A stretch of 64,000 nucleotides of DNA from Paenisporosarcina antarctica. Lineage in GTDB: Bacteria > Bacillota > Bacilli > Bacillales_A > Planococcaceae. Within the stretch, counting starts at the first letter, position 1. Each line of letters starts with the position of its first letter. Where the stretch lies: positions 3,168,001 through 3,232,000 of the forward strand of contig NZ_CP038015.1 of NCBI RefSeq assembly GCF_004367585.1, given 5' to 3'. The translations under genes were made by a program, and so were the position numbers. Below are positions 63,611 through 64,000 of this stretch, piece after piece. A model generated the notes under the pieces. The model was not told the DNA's origin. It saw only the letters and a list, made by a program, of their open reading frames with translations, and made no database searches.

Positions 63611-63707
63611 GGTCAGTTGGAAAATTTAGTGCTCACGTTGGAAAAATGATGGGCCAAGTTAGAATTTTTGGACGCCAAGTTGGAAAAATCCCTCTCCAAG
63701 TTGGAAT
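63611..63707 (+). repeat. Array A2: AGTTGGAAAAAT cores at exact 21-bp spacing
   Basis: GTTGG (or GTTAG) begins at 63616, 63637, 63658, 63679 and 63700, always 21 bp apart. The consensus core is CAAGTTGGAAAAAT; the remaining bases vary. Three units match array A1 at 6713-6768 (reverse strand). Confidence 0.92.
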
Positions 63708-63789
63708 ATATAAAATATGGAAATTATTTGTCTTATTTTTCTAGACAAGTTCTAAGGGGAGTACCAAATCTATATTTTCTTATCTCATT

Positions 63790-63837
63790 AAAAAAAAGAC
63801 CTTTCAGCAGTTCAATTGAACTCCCAAAAGGTCTTTT
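63790..63837. terminator. Long terminator-like hairpin
   Basis: AAAAGACCTTT pairs with AAAGGTCTTTT; the loop contains a second palindrome AGTTCAATTGAACT. It probably ends a gene outside or lost from the window. Confidence 0.6.
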
Positions 63838-64000
63838 GAAATTACAAATGATAGTATTTCAGAAAATTCTCGAATCGTGTGGAAAGGTCCTTCTTCATTC
63901 GTTAAACAGCAACATCAAGAATATTGATTGTCCATCTCTTTAACCATCGTCCTACCCGAATAAGTCAGCGGGAGCTTCAACATAACAAACTTATTTAATT

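Larger units (their letters stand above)
62880..64000. other. Intergenic region to the window end
   Basis: About 1.1 kb without a credible gene. It holds repeat R4, array A2 and the hairpin at 63790-63837. A 91-codon plus frame at 63668-63943 is explained by the array and hairpin. At the very end, the minus strand has a short frame (LKLPLTYSGRTMVKEMDN) with no ribosome site that I cannot assign. Confidence 0.5.

Noticed and set aside
63668-63943. 91-codon plus-strand frame at the end
   Set aside because: It begins inside array A2 and crosses a terminator-like hairpin; no ribosome site.

Overview
The window is about 64 kb of AT-rich, low-GC Gram-positive DNA, most likely from a Planococcaceae or Bacillaceae genus close to Sporosarcina, Lysinibacillus or Psychrobacillus. 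This is inferred from strong Shine-Dalgarno sequences, many TTG and GTG starts, and Bacillus-type families (YqhV, BsuPI lipoprotein, RsbQ, PbpC, YerD-like proteins, CHY zinc finger, cory-CC-star). No rRNA, tRNA, prophage, intact insertion sequence or CRISPR array was seen.

Layout. 1-6.5 kb: LysE-type exporter (cut by the window edge), MFS exporter and small membrane or zinc proteins. 7-15 kb: NhaC antiporter, a decayed ISL3 transposase between two inverted dispersed repeats, an unusual regulator, and an amino-acid ABC importer operon that includes a lysine-dehydrogenase-like enzyme. 15.4-22.2 kb: BsuPI lipoprotein, then a dehydratase (IlvD family), FAD oxidoreductase and TRAP importer operon. 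22.8-27.6 kb: CstA, cory-CC-star, ArsA-like ATPase, and a BCCT transporter. 27.7-33 kb: PurU, isocitrate lyase, a 98-residue Cys protein and malate synthase G; the last three carry matching paired operators. 33-42 kb: MFS transporter, a tandem pair of FMN glutamate-synthase-like proteins, PbpC, and an RsbQ hydrolase paired with a PAS-GGDEF protein. 42-50.6 kb: a decayed LacI gene, a repeat-rich intergenic region, a MarR-controlled heterodimeric ABC exporter, a DUF2254 protein and YajQ. 51.3-62.9 kb: lactate/glycolate permease, CdaR-type regulator, FAH-family hydrolase, second malate synthase G, GlcD-GlcF-GlcE glycolate oxidase and a GntR/FCD regulator with a perfect palindromic operator.

How the genes fit together. 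Much of the window handles C2 and hydroxy-acid carbon. Glycolate or lactate enters through the LldP permease, GlcDEF oxidises glycolate to glyoxylate, and two malate synthases condense glyoxylate with acetyl-CoA. Isocitrate lyase supplies glyoxylate from the TCA cycle. CstA and the TRAP operon suggest further carbon scavenging, with a candidate CcpA site upstream of ilvD.

Most unusual signals: (i) six intergenic arrays whose core motif recurs almost exactly every 21 bp with different sequence between cores, four or five different cores sharing one geometry; (ii) paired TGTTATATAACA-type operators spaced 30-31 bp at three glyoxylate-shunt promoters; (iii) an RsbQ gene followed by an RsbP-like sensor whose phosphatase output is replaced by a GGDEF domain; (iv) mosaic dispersed repeats carrying a hairpin module in either orientation; (v) a 15-bp element shared by the nhaC promoter and the promoter of a nearby regulator.
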